From Buddleja alternifolia (lineage: Eukaryota; Streptophyta; Magnoliopsida; Lamiales; Scrophulariaceae): a DNA stretch of 64,000 nt. Below the pieces are notes generated by a model. That model did no database searches. It was not told the DNA's origin and saw nothing but the letters and a program-made list of their open reading frames with translations. Location of the stretch: NCBI GenBank assembly GCA_019426215.1, contig CM033393.1, positions 5,242,046 through 5,306,045 of the forward strand, in the 5' to 3' direction. Made by a program: the position numbers and the translations under genes. Positions 1 to 10,847 of the stretch are shown piece by piece (the stretch's first letter is position 1; the number at the start of each line of letters is the position of its first letter).

Positions 1-1829
1 GATTCAAGTGAAGATAGACATCATTAGCAAGAAGAGTATTTCTAATTCAAGATTTATTTCTTTTCATATTAATTAGATCTTTCAATGTGAACTTGTGGAT
101 TGTAAACATGATTTTCATTAGTTTTTGTCTATTTTTCTTAACAATCATGAGCTAAAATTGTAGTAGGCACACCTCACAACTCTAGTTATTTGGATTTAAT
201 ATGAAGTTTATATTGTTTTATTTTGATCCTCCATCTTGTTGCTTGTTTAATTTTGTGCTCTATGCCTCAATAGCTTGATCACCTAATTTGAGTATTTATT
301 TACTTAGTTGAACTAGACATAGTAATATTAAGCATAGAACCTGGATTAAACAGAGATGGATAATCAACTTAGTATTGGATAAGTTGCGTTATTAGTCTTT
401 GAGGTTACCACTTCTTAGCTTGAAGATAACATAATCTAAATATATCTACTTTTAGTTTCTTCTTCCATAGACATATGGAGAAGACTAGAGTTAGATAGAC
501 TTTTATGAATTAGACAGTTGCATAGAAGTATAATAGTGCTTGGAGTTAGCAATTGAGATGGTGATAGAACTAGAGATTAATTTATTCTTTAATCCGGTAA
601 CTAGAGGGAAGGGGGAGCCTACATTTAATTAAATTGTTTAATTCTTGCTATTAATTAGTCGCTAATTTTTATTCTCGCAGTAGATTAATTACAAAATCAC
701 CTTATTAATTAGAATTTTAGGCACTTAGATATAATTTTCACTTTAATTCTTCATAAATTTATTTAAGTCTCCATGGGAACGATATCTGCACTTTGATACA
801 CTTTATTACTTGTCCGCAAGTGCACTTGTGTTATTTTGGTCATACTTTCACATACGCTAAATGACCAACAAGTGTTCCCGCCAAATGAAAAAAATTCCAA
901 AATTCAAATTAACTTTCCCACCAAATGATATTTCCCGGCTAATTTTAAATTTTCTGATGAAATTTGCACTCAAATTGTCAAATTTCTCATCAGAGTGTAT
1001 TAATATTGGCAATTGGACCCTTTTTGTGTAAAAAACAAGGTACAAGGTCCTTTGGTATACCAAAAATATAATTTTTCCGAGTCTTGAACGTTCTTCTGTC
1101 TTTTCTTTTTTTCCTAAAAGATTAATATTGCAATTTTTCTTCTCATATAGTTAGTCTACTTCCTTTTGTGTTTTTATTATAGTTTGTGAATCGTGTTCCC
1201 TACAAGATCCCTTGATTAATAATCTTTCTTGTAGTGGATTCTTGAGGCAATGTTTTTTTATGCTTTTGCGTGAGATTTTGAAAATTTATCAGAGAATATG
1301 TATAATGGGTATTCGTGTGAAAAGGACGTGATATGTGATGTGTTTGTTTATTTTTTAGAAAATGGCTAAAAATTATTGGTAAATGTGTCAAATCAAAAAT
1401 ATTGGTTGATGTATGATAACTTGAATGATTAAGTTGGTTATTTTTGTATAATTTTGTGAATAAAAAAATAGTAAAATGAAAAGAAAAAAAAAGAATTGTT
1501 GGGGTAAGTAATATGGATGAGAGATAATGTGAAATGATGAATGTAGTGATTGAAAAGTGAAATTCCAGAAAGATACATTTGAATGAAAATGGTTCGTAAT
1601 GTAGATTTTTAGAATATTATGATCAAGAAAACAAAAAATGGAATTCAAAAACATAAACAAACATGGCTAAAGATTTGTTCATAGTAGTGGCTGTATAGGA
1701 TTTATTTCTTTTGAGTTGTAATTTTGTTTTTACATTTGTACAAACAATTGCATGTATTATTTTTATCTAGTGTTTTCAATAATATGATGTATTTGATTTT
1801 TAATAGCGTCCTGGAGGCCGCAGTAAGAT
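1..1829. other. AT-rich non-coding DNA upstream of nested copia element
   Basis: No credible gene is seen. The short ORFs here have no recognisable domain. The stretch around 600-840, with a purine-rich run near 607-617 and the text after 776, has the flavour of plant LTR-retrotransposon non-coding DNA, but I could not find a matching second LTR or a TSD. It is left unclassified. Confidence 0.4.
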
Positions 1830-1834
1830 ATATT

Positions 1835-2267
1835 TGTAGGAGATAGAATATGGGTTGTGGGTCGCCATGACGGCTGACCCTACCCATATTCATTTGAAAG
1901 TAGAAAACTGGAGGGAGTAGTATTTTTGTTGGAAAAAACTACCCCAACTTCCTATTCAGTAGCTCCCCATTATATCTAAAAATAGAACATGAGATAACCA
2001 TTCTAATTATTGCATAATTCGGATGAAAAATAGAGTGAAAATAGAAAAGGCATAGAAGTGAGAATTTGGTGTAACTTTGGCAAGGAAACTTACATTTTGT
2101 AGTACTTGGATTGTGGAAAGCATCTCTCTCCCTGTGATTGAGATATAGTGGATTGATTTAGAGCATTAAATCATGTAGAACAAGTTGAGATTCGACCAAG
2201 TACGATCTGTTTTTGTACATGATTATTTTCTAGAATTACATGTGATATACGTTCTATATTTCCCTCA
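1835..2267 (+). repeat. 5' LTR of nested copia element
   Basis: It begins TGTAGGAGATAG and ends TCA, immediately inside the ATATT TSD. The same sequence, somewhat diverged, recurs as the interrupted 3' LTR: 14623-14880 matches its first part and 17598-17773 its last part. Length is 433 bp. The stretch around 2092 (ACTTACATTTTG) is the uninterrupted version of the MITE insertion site in the 3' LTR, which is how that MITE's TTA TSD can be read. Confidence 0.9.
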
Positions 2268-2268
2268 A

Positions 2269-2280
2269 TGGTATTAGAGC
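2269..2280 (+). other. Primer-binding site (initiator-tRNA-Met type)
   Basis: TGGTATTAGAGC lies one base after the 5' LTR. It differs at one position from TGGTATCAGAGC, the usual plant copia PBS complementary to initiator tRNA-Met. Position and sequence together fix the LTR end. Confidence 0.88.
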
Positions 2281-2550
2281 AAGTTTGGTCGGACTCCAGG
2301 TTTGTTTTTACATGAAAAGATGAAGTGTCCATGCTTTATAATGCTAGTTTACCATGCTTCCCGTTTTCATGTAAGATATGTCTTCTTTCATGGTGAATTT
2401 GTCAAATGTCCGTGTTATGCCTTAAAAGTCAAAATGTAGCATGCCTAGACCATGTATAAACATTGTATGAAGCTACATTTGACCATGCTTTACATTTGAT
2501 ATGCTTTTATTTTTTTATGGTGTGCATCATAGTATTTTTAGATTTGTTTC

Positions 2551-3381
2551 ATTCATGATGTATGCATGACATATTAAATAAAATTATATCAAAATATGGG
2601 ATACACAAATTCAAACCCTTCAATTTAGCACTTAATTTCTCATTCGTTCCGATTAGAGAAATTCGAAATGCTAAACTCATCTACTCGGAACGTAGATTAA
2701 GATTATCCAATAATCTTAAGTATCCCGGATACTAACGGCGTTCGAATTTCGTACTCAACCATAATTTGTACCATTTTATCCAACAATCCCCCACACGAAT
2801 GAAATTAATGCAATGCATGCTCTTGAGATTTCGATTGAAAGTTTATCACATCAAAAGAGGTAGCTTTTGGTTTTGAACATTTCCTAGTGAAATATCATCG
2901 GATTTACTAGACTCTCCAATGAACGTGATGTCTTGAATTGGTCAGCCGTTCGTGTAAATCTAGACAACAATATTCACATAATAAACTTTCAGCAGTTTTT
3001 CAGTTCTCACGGTTGGGTCCATTTTGGCCGTGGCACCCCCTCTTGGTTTCAGAAGTGTTTACATTTTACTCAATGTTGAGGCGGCCTACACCTCACACTT
3101 ACATAGGTGACTTCCTAATTAAGAGTATCCTGCCATACTCCACTTCATTTAGACAGTATAGGAATCATTAAAAGCCCGGCTTAACCTTTTGCTACAACTT
3201 GCAGGTTGCACTTCTTTATCCTAGGCAATGGGTTTAGAGTTTATTAATTAACTCTTAAGTGCCTCAATGAATGTTCACAACTTAGTTTTCCCATTGAACC
3301 ATGATCTTGGGATCTCCAGTCAACATGGTTGGGTTTCCGCTGTGTCTATTCTTAAATTGTAGACTTTAATCCCATTCCTCT
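2551..3381 (-). repeat. Left arm of 0.83-kb inverted repeat (copia 3' end)
   Basis: This arm is the reverse complement of 5392-6224, with only scattered single-base differences visible (about 99% identical by eye). Read on the minus strand it runs from the end of RNase H (GMGLKST) through the 3' untranslated region and purine-rich tract (GTGTGGGGGATTG) into the LTR start (TGTTGGATAAAATGG at about 2785 downward). The LTR copy is cut off at 2551. Confidence 0.88.
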
Positions 3382-3505
3382 TGATAGGCAGTATATTTGA
3401 TCTCTAGGCAATCCTTTCGTCAAAGGATCTGCAATATTCTCCTTTGATTTCACATAATCAATGGAAATAATCCCGTTAGAGATCAACTGCTTAATGGTAT
3501 TATGC

Positions 3506-3541
<36 letters not shown>

Positions 3542-3600
3542 CTACTCTGAGCCCTCCCAATTGCCGACATACAGTCGCAATGAATCAAAATCGGAGGCAC
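3352..3600 (-). pseudogene. Copia RNase H C-terminal fragment
   Basis: An open stretch of 82 codons encodes the C-terminal part of a Ty1-copia RNase H. Recognisable pieces are IHCDCMSAIG (usually IHCDSQAAIG), the basic NGKSRHIRRRHN block, and KENIADPLTKGLPRD followed by SRGMGLK, the end of copia polyproteins. It stops where the 3' UTR and LTR begin. The rest of pol is absent from this copy, so it is a truncated remnant. The family-level call is firm. The exact copia lineage was not assigned. Confidence 0.85.
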
Positions 3601-3659
3601 AGGTTTTTCCCAACAGGGAACATCTTCTAAGAAATTTCTTAGCCACTCAGCTTCTTCAC

Positions 3660-4620
3660 CAGCTTTATCTAACCACAGATTTCAAACCACAACTTCAGCA
3701 TTTAATTTCTCATTCGTCCGAACTCGGATTAGAGAAATTCGAAATGCACACGTGGTATTCAAATTTGTTACCGTAAGTACGTCACACGTACTTTATTTAC
3801 ATCCGATTTCCAACAATCCCCCACACGAATGAAATTACCAGACGCAGACACATTGAGAGTTCGGGTGAAAAACTATAGCATCAGAAGAGGTAGCTTTTGG
3901 CTTTGAACCTTTCTTAGTGAAATATCATCGGATTTACTAGGCTGCCCAATGAACGCGATGTCTTGAATTGTTCAGCCGTTCGTGTAAACCAAGACAATGA
4001 TATTCACACCGTAGTCTCTCGAACAGATTCCGTTCTCATTGTTGGGTCCATTTTGGCCGTGGCACCCCCTCTTGGATTCATAAGTGTTTACACAATGTTG
4101 AGGCGGCCTACACCTCACACTTACATAGGTGACTTCCTATTCAAGAGTATCCTGCCATACTCCACTTCATTTAAACATTATAGGAATCATTAAAAGCCCG
4201 GCTTAACCTTTTGCTACAACTTGCAGATTGCACTTCTTTATCCTAGGCAATGGGTTTAGAGTATATTAAACTCTTAAGTGCCTCACTGAATTTTCACAAC
4301 TTAGTTGTCCCATTGAACCATGATCTTGGGATCTCCAGTCAACATGGTTGGGTTACCGCTGTGTCCATTCTTAATTTGTAGTCTTTAACCCCATTCCTCT
4401 TGATAGGCAGTCTATTTGATCTCTATGGAAGTCCTTTCGTCAAAGGATCTACTTTATCCTCCATGATCAGTGGAGATAATGCCATCATAGATCAACTGCT
4501 TAAATGGTATTGTGCCTACGACAAGCCTGTCTAGACTTACCATTACTTATGCTACTATATGCCTTTGCTATTGCAGACTAACAGTCGCAATTGTAAGCAC
4601 GTGCTATTGCCGACTTATTG
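3660..4620 (-). pseudogene. Second, more diverged copia 3'-end copy
   Basis: This direct-orientation relative of 2640-3600 has the same landmarks in the same order on the minus strand: a degenerate RNase H end (about 4380-4600), the 3' UTR with its CACGGCCAAAATGGACC block, a purine tract (CGTGTGGGGGATTG at about 3810-3826) and an LTR start at about 3815. It carries many substitutions and small indels relative to the 2551-3600 copy, so it is older or from a different subfamily. Confidence 0.75.
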
Positions 4621-4889
4621 TCTCAATATATCAAACTGGGCATATGTGCATATTGCAATATGGGTTCACCATGGTTCTCAACCAAGTCTTTAGTCACTTT
4701 CTTACAAGAGCACTGTCATGGAAACTAAATTTTCCAAGTACAGTCTCAGTAAGACAAGTCTTTTGACCGTGTTAGAAATCTTAATTTCTAATATAACGTC
4801 TACTTGACCCATATCATTTATGTCGAAATTCTTTTTTTTTCAACATCCTTTCAGTAGTCATGATTACTTACATAATCAACATATCAAAC

Positions 4890-5345
4890 TTTCACACCAG
4901 AAAAGGTAGCTTTTGGCTTTGAACCTTAGTGAAATTTCATACTATGAGCTATGTGTTTTGTTGAAAAACCACATGTATCAGGCTCGTTGATTATGAAGTT
5001 GTTTGATAACATAATATTTTGTCAAACCTTTCATGCCACTACTTAGGAGCTATGTTCGAGTCCGTATACCGACTCAACATACCCCTCGGTTAGTTCCATG
5101 TGAACTTCCTCATCTAATTCTTTGTTTAAGGAACGCAGTCTTAATATCCATTTCAAATATCTCATGGTTATGCAAATTAGCAACAACAATGAATATTTTA
5201 TGGATTTAATTCCCATTCCCGAAAACATGAAAAGACGAAATCAAGGTCTACCATTTGAAGGTTCCCTTCGGCTACCAAGTACGCCTTGTAACCTTGTTAA
5301 GGTTTGGGTGCTTTTACCTTAACCCACAGCCCCCACATTTGTACG
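4890..5345 (-). pseudogene. Degenerate copia reverse transcriptase remnant
   Basis: Minus-strand translation across shifting frames gives copia RT landmarks. MDIKTAFL at about 5150-5125 and ELDEEVHMELTEGYV just after correspond to the usual MDVKTAFLNG..LDEEVYMEQPEGY. WHERFDKI at about 5025 and a stretch like FIINEPDTC follow, as after the YGLKQ region. Upstream, around 5290, is a piece resembling YKARLVAKG. Frameshifts separate all of these, so no protein could be made. Boundaries are approximate. Confidence 0.6.
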
Positions 5346-5391
5346 TAACTGTAGGAAATCTTGTTATCTTTCAGGTAGATTCTTACAATTT

Positions 5392-6224
5392 AAGAGGAAT
5401 GGGATTAAAGTCTACAATTTAAGAATAGACACAGCGGAAACCCAACCATGTTGACTGGAGATCCCAAGATCATGGTTCAATGAGAAAACTAAGTTGTGAA
5501 CATTCATTGAGGCACTTAAGAGTTAATTAATAAACTCTAAACCCACTGCCTAGGATAAAGAAGTGCAACCTGCAAGTTGTAGCAAAAGGTTAAGCCGGGC
5601 TTTTAATGATTCCTATACTGTCTAAATGAAGTGGAGTATGGCAGGATACTCTTAATTAGGAAGTCACCTATGTAAGTGTGAGGTGTAGGCCGCCTCAACA
5701 TTGAGTAAAATGTAAACACTTCTGAAACCAAGAGGGGGTGCCACGGCCAAAATGGACCCAACCGTGAGAACTGAAAAACTGCTGAAAGTTTATTATGTGA
5801 ATATTGTTGTCTAGATTTACACGAACGGATGACCAATTCAAGACATCACGTTCATTGGAGAGTCTAGTAAATCCGATGATATTTCACTAGGAAAGGTTCA
5901 AAGCCAAAAGCTACCTCTTTTGATGTGATAAACTTTCAATCGAAATCTCAAGAGCATGCATTGCATTAATTTCATTCGTGTGGGGGATTGTTGGATAAAA
6001 TGGTACAAATTGTGGTTGAGTACGAAATTCGAACGCCGTTAGTATCCGGGATACTTAAGATTATTGGATAATCTTAATCTACGTTCCGAGTAGATGAGTT
6101 TAGCATTTCGAATTTCTCTAATCGGAACGAATGAGAAATTAAGTGCTAAATTGAAGGGTTTGAATTTGTGTATCCCATATTTTGATATAATTTTATTTAA
6201 TATGTCATGCATACATCATGAATG
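5392..6224 (+). repeat. Right arm of 0.83-kb inverted repeat (copia 3' end)
   Basis: This is the plus-strand partner of 2551-3381. It starts in the last codons of copia RNase H (AGAGGAATGGGATTAAAG) and runs through the 3' UTR into the LTR, which starts at 5989. The two arms are separated by about 2.0 kb. If transcribed through, the pair would fold into a long double-stranded RNA. Confidence 0.88.
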
Positions 6225-6489
6225 ACACATCTCATTTTAATGGAAAATATGTCATGAATACATCATGAATGACATATGAGCACATCAAGGTGGTGGAGCA
6301 TCTTGGATGGCTAAGATTTGATCTTAAAAATGGATGGTGTGGATTGATTCTTATGGCAATGGTTTTTGCCTATAAATAGCAACCATTCCAACCATTTTGA
6401 AACACACCAACTCAAAACACAACATATTTCTCTCTAAGTGTTCTTGAGTTTTATAAAATCATCTTCATCTTTTTCTTGAGATTTCAACA
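5989..6489 (+). repeat. LTR of second copia family (plus orientation)
   Basis: The LTR starts TGTTGGATAAAATGG immediately after the purine-rich tract GTGTGGGGGATTG, as expected for a 3' LTR. A TATA-like CTATAAATAG lies at about 6371. TTTCAACA at 6482-6489 would give a matching TG...CA end, making about 501 bp. The LTR could instead run on into the palindrome loop, where sequence like an LTR U5 region is present, so the end is uncertain. Confidence 0.6.
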
Positions 6490-7091
6490 GTAAATTAAGT
6501 TCGTAGTTTTCTGAAATTGAAGTGGTTTAATCTTCAGAAAAAGAATATCGTTGTATCTTGGGACACTTGTTGCAAGAACTCGTACCACCAAGGCGGGGCA
6601 ATTTAGTGTTAAGGATAGAGAGTTCTCTCTCGCCTCGATATAATCTTTCTTTGTTATTATCAATTTGATATGTTTGTGAAGTTTTGAAGATTGAACCACT
6701 TCAATTTCAGAAACTACGAACTTAATTTACTGTTGAAATCTCAAGAAAAGGATGAAGATGATTTTATAGAACTCAAGAACACTTAGAGAGAATATGTTGT
6801 GTTTTGAGTTGGTGTGCTTCAAAATGGTTGGAATGGTTGCTATTTATAGGCAAAATCCATTTCCATAAGAATCAATCCACACCATCCATTTCTAAGATCA
6901 AATCTTAGCCATCCAAGATGCTCCACCACCTTGAAGTGCTCATATGTCATTCATGATGTATTCATGACATATTTTCCATTAAAATGTATTGTGTCATTCA
7001 TGATATATGCATGACATATTAAATAAAATTATATCAAAATATGGGATACACAAATTCAAACCCTTCAATTTAGCACTTAATTTCTCATTCG
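6127..7091. repeat. Large palindrome made of inverted LTR halves
   Basis: 6127-6545 and 6672-7091 are inverted copies of each other, about 420 bp each, around a loop of roughly 126 bp. Both arms contain the LTR from its CGAATGAG region through the TATA-like box to beyond TTTCAACA. The sequence beside the loop (GTAAATTAAGTTCGTAG and its complement) is also inverted. Expected behaviour is hairpin formation in single-stranded DNA or RNA. Confidence 0.85.
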
Positions 7092-7234
7092 TGTGGGGGA
7101 TTGTTGGATAAAATGGTACAAATTGTGGTTGAGTACGAAATTCGAACGCCGTTAGTATCCGGGATACTTAAGATTATTGGATAATCTTAATCTACGTTCC
7201 GAGTAGATGAGTTTAGCATTTCGAATTTCTCTAA
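7087..7234 (+). repeat. Third copy of the LTR-start segment
   Basis: This is a direct repeat of about 5975-6122, from the purine tract TGTGGGGGATTG through TGTTGGATAAA to GAATTTCTCTAA. It is joined abruptly to the end of the palindrome at the shared word ATTCG, then abruptly to host copia sequence after 7234. The junctions look like template switching or recombination at short shared words. Confidence 0.8.
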
Positions 7235-8872
7235 CCTGTTTAGTTGACATTATGGCATACATTATATATGGTTAGAATTCTTGTTGAAAGGACTTTTCAA
7301 CCATATATTGTGTCTACCAAACGGATTACAAAATAAGAGAGATATGGCCTCTCAAAGTTGTGATCTTGTATGTATAAATCTAAAAAATCTGGAAACTGAA
7401 TGAAGAAGATGAACAGTGACACAAAACCCATTCCACTCGCGTGTCCTCTGCGTGTAGCCCAAACTCACACCTATAGTGCTTCAAATAATAAACAGACACC
7501 ACTGTTGAAATTATCATGGTAGAAAATGAGAGGATAGCCAAAATCTCGGAACCAAAAACCTTAGGAAAGGTGGCGCGTGTTCACGAGCCTTTGCGGCTAG
7601 TGGGGGCGCATGCGCTGCCGTCCTGGCGCTGTTTTTGGCCAAAAAAATTACAGAAGCCTCAGAATGTTATTTTTTATTTTTATGAAATTTAAATTTATTG
7701 TTTGGAAATGAAAAATATTTTCTTTTTTATTGATATTAAAAATTATGGAATTTATATTCCAGAAAAATTCTGATTTTTTTTTTATTTCTATGTAACTATT
7801 TTACATGTTTTGGCAACTAAGATGAAGACTTTGAACATTTTTTCATATTGTGTTCATTTTTAAATATACTTGGAATTAAATTTTTCCTAAATTAAAAATT
7901 ATTGGAGCATAATTACTATGTTTATACGATGCCAAGTGTTAAAATCTTCATTTATTATTTAAAGTAGTAGGGTTGGCTTCATCTCCAATCTAATACGTAT
8001 TTTTCATTTTCATAAATGGCAACAATACCATATACTTTTAGCATCGTCCGGGGAACAGTTAGAACTCCCGAGCGTTTGGCAAATTTTGAATCGCTAACAT
8101 GATATAGGATGCACCACCCCGAGCATTCCTTACCCTATCATTTCAAGATAATGGAGGGAAAAATCCAATAGCTTCATCATTTGGGTCATTATTTTGGTGG
8201 TCCAAACCAAGAGAGAGAATTATGGAGAAAATCTCTAACTGATTGTGGAGGGATGAGTTCGATAGAATACACGCTGAAAAAGACAGAGTTCTACGTGTCA
8301 TAAAATCATTATTATTAAAGTATGGAAAAAGAGAGAGCTTGAATTAAAGACAAAGAAATTTCTATCTTTAAAAATGAACAATAGTCCTCGTCGTCTTTTG
8401 AAATTCGCTTCTAGAGATAGGCTCTCTAATGGGATGGTTAAGTTTGTATCACATGTGTATGGAAAGAACAAGAACTAGTTATGTTAATGGATCACATGCA
8501 TATACGTTATGTTTGTTTTGTAATGTTTTCCTTGTAGCATACACGTATGATTATGATAAATCTATGTTTTTCTTTAAGATAAAAAATGTGTTTGTTTTGG
8601 TATATCATGTTTTTATTTGGATTATGTAGCTAAGTGGGAGTTCTTAGGTTGGAAGAATTAAGTAATTCTCACCTAGAATTTATTGAATTTGATACTCAAG
8701 AGTTAAGTCTGTGATAATAAAACATGGGATTTTAGATGATGATTGGAAACTTAGTTCACCCTCAAGTCTATGCTCTATGTTGATTCATCATATTCGTGAA
8801 TTCTAAGCACAAATTACATGTGTGTGTATTATGAGCATTAATGTGTATAATCACTTTTGAAATATACAGACC
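7235..8872 (+). other. Untranslated leader of host copia element
   Basis: This lies between the nested block and the first gag codons of the host copia element. No coding feature is recognised. A GC-rich patch (7570-7640) and a run similar to other plant copia leaders (around 8040-8110) are present. The longest ORF here, at 8429-8629, has no family resemblance. Confidence 0.5.
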
Positions 8873-10383
8873 ATGGCATCGAAATCGATCATTGTTGACC
8901 TTAACAAAGGTGACAAGTTAAATGGCAACAACTATGACACTGGCGCCACAAGATTTGGTATGTGCTCCATAATCAAGATACTTTGGATGGCATCAACGAA
9001 ATCATGGTAGACCACGGTGTGGGAAATACTGCTCAGCAAAGAAGGATCACAATGCTTACCTGGCATGGAAAAAGAAAGATTTTGATGCTCATGCCATATT
9101 GGTTAGCTCAGTGATCGATGATCTGATTCACGAGTGTGAGACACATGTTACTACTCATGACATCTGGATGTACCTCAGGGAGAAGTATGGGGGTACAACA
9201 GTGACTCGTTTGAGGCAGTTGACTATCAAGTTTGGCACTTATAAGAAGTGAGCTAATCACAACCTTAAGCAGTATCTAAGAACTATGTCAAACATGATAA
9301 GAGAGCTAAAGTCGGCTAGCCATTTTATGTTTGATGAGTAGTAAGTTCAAGCATTAATTCGGTCCCTACCTAACAACAGTGTTTTAAAAGGCAAAGGTAC
9401 GGGGTGGGGCGTTTTATGTCCGACAGGGCGGGGCGTAAGCCCGAAGCATGGGGCGCATGCCCCACGAATTTTGCTTTTTTAGTATTAAAAAAATATAATA
9501 TAATGTTAAGAAATAATTTAAATTAGCGAAATATTATAAAATTGAAGGATAAAATTAAGTAAAAAAATAAGATAGAGAAAGTTAAAAATAATAATATATT
9601 CAACCATGCAAACTAAAAGTCCAACATCAACTCTTGCAAAAAAAATCAAGACAGACAAATAATTGTTTCAAATTCTAGCATTACGCAAAATAAAGATTTA
9701 AAATAATAGTTAACGAGCACTAATTTACTCAATCACTATCAAAAGTCTCATCATTAAGATCATTAGCTTCATCTTCGACTCTGAATACTCGAGCATTAAG
9801 TTGTGTTGCTCTTGTTGCTTTTTTTTTAATGTTTGATTTAATTGAATAAGTGGGTCATGGGTGTTTACTAAAAGAATAAAACACGTAAAAAGTTTAAGTG
9901 GGTTTTAGATTGGAAATTGAAAAAAAAAAATCAATTTAGGCCTAAAATCATATTGTATGGACATGAAATACATTGCGCGTACGCCCAAGGATTGGGCGCG
10001 TTTTCGCGGGAGGCGTACGCCCCAATTGATTGAGCGTATGCCGAAGAGGGGTTATGCACCACTCCTATTGCCTCGGGCATTTCAGTAACGCCCTGCCTCA
10101 GGCGCACCCTGAGACTACCTTTCAAAACGCTGCCTCACAACTATGAGCATCTAATAGTTAATTTGACTCACAGTGATAGCATTAAGACTTTCACTAATCC
10201 TGCTCACCCATTTTGAGCTTGATGATGAGCGGATTCGTGCTGCAAAGTCCATAGTTGGTGCTTTTATTGTAGGGTCCATTTCCAAAAGAACTTTGAGCTT
10301 TAAATGTAAGAGGAACTGGAACAAACGCAAGAAAGGAAAGGAGACTAGATAAGGGTCCAAATGAGCCTGACCATTTTGCTCTT
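8873..10383 (+). pseudogene. Copia gag remnant, split by a MITE
   Basis: The start MASKSIIVDLNKGDKLNGNNYDT matches the N-terminus typical of copia gag (DKLNGxNYxTW). After early frameshifts, later reading frames give recognisable gag pieces: AYLAWKKKDFDAHAIL, WMYLREKYGGTTVTRLRQLTIKFGTYKK, LKQYLRTMSNMIREL, and after the MITE (10133 onward) NYEHLIVNLTHSDSIKTF. The reading SLPNN before the MITE and SLPHN after it share the duplicated 8-bp target, so the insertion split one original codon run. Several stops show that it is non-functional. Confidence 0.85.
9377..10132. mobile_element. hAT-type non-autonomous element (MITE) in copia gag
   Basis: Terminal inverted repeats CAGTGTTTTAAAAGG (left) and CAGCGTTTTGAAAGG (reverse complement of the right end) bound 756 bp. 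Flanks CCTAACAA (9369-9376) and CCTCACAA (10133-10140) form an 8-bp TSD with one mismatch. CAG-starting TIRs and 8-bp TSDs are the hAT hallmark. Subterminal GC-rich repeats (GGGGCG and CGCCCC words) lie at both ends, and the AT-rich centre has no transposase. Confidence 0.85.
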
Positions 10384-10471
10384 AAATAATCTATGTCGAA
10401 AAACGTAGCACTTAATAACGCTTCTGTGAGTGTTATATATGTCTCTAGTACTATTTTACTTACTGAATGTT

Positions 10472-10716
10472 ATCCTTTGTGAATTGTAGACTATGGGGCA
10501 ACAGACCATGTAACTAGAGATCGTGAAGCATTTGTGGATTTTCTTCGAGTTCCTAGAGGTACACGGTGGATATATGTAGGAAACAATGCAAGAGTTGAAG
10601 TTAAGAGGATCGGCACTTGGAAATTGGAATTGCATTGTGGTCTTACTCTTATTCTACATCATGTTCTCTATGCACCAGAGATCTGGAAAAATCTTATTTC
10701 TATTGTCGCTCTCTTA
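10472..10716 (+). pseudogene. Copia protease remnant
   Basis: The frame reads IVDYGATDHVTRDREAF, then WIYVGNNARVEVKRIGT and LHHVLYAPEIWKNLIS, which are landmarks of the copia aspartic protease. The catalytic DSGA motif has become DYGA (D codon at 10489-10491), and the tryptophan expected just before IVD is a stop. The enzyme is inactive as read. Confidence 0.85.
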
Positions 10717-10847
10717 TGATAAGGTTTTAGCTTGAACTTTAGTGGTGATGTGATCTCTATATATTATAACAAACGTGTATTATGGTTGAAGACGTCTTAG
10801 GAATGGTTCTATCGTGTTAGATTGTGACAGACAAATGTTGAACTATT

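Larger units (their letters stand above)
2551..7234. mobile_element. Scrambled block of a second copia family inserted in the first
   Basis: This block interrupts the leader of the host copia element. It contains at least three 3'-end copies of another copia family. One lies on the minus strand (2551-3600). A more diverged one, also minus, lies at about 3660-4620. One lies on the plus strand (5392 onward). A degenerate minus-strand RT remnant (4890-5345) sits between them. The plus copy continues into an LTR that is then repeated in inverted orientation (6127-7091), and a short LTR-start segment is repeated at 7087-7234. The order does not fit a single simple insertion. Serial insertion, template switching or ectopic recombination are possible. 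The outer boundaries are approximate and no TSD was recognised. Confidence 0.75.

Noticed and set aside
2938..3171. Identical 77-codon ORFs at 2938-3171 and 5603-5836, and a 76-codon relative at 3963-4193
   Set aside because: They lie antisense within copies of the copia 3' UTR. The recurrence reflects repeat copies, not a gene family.
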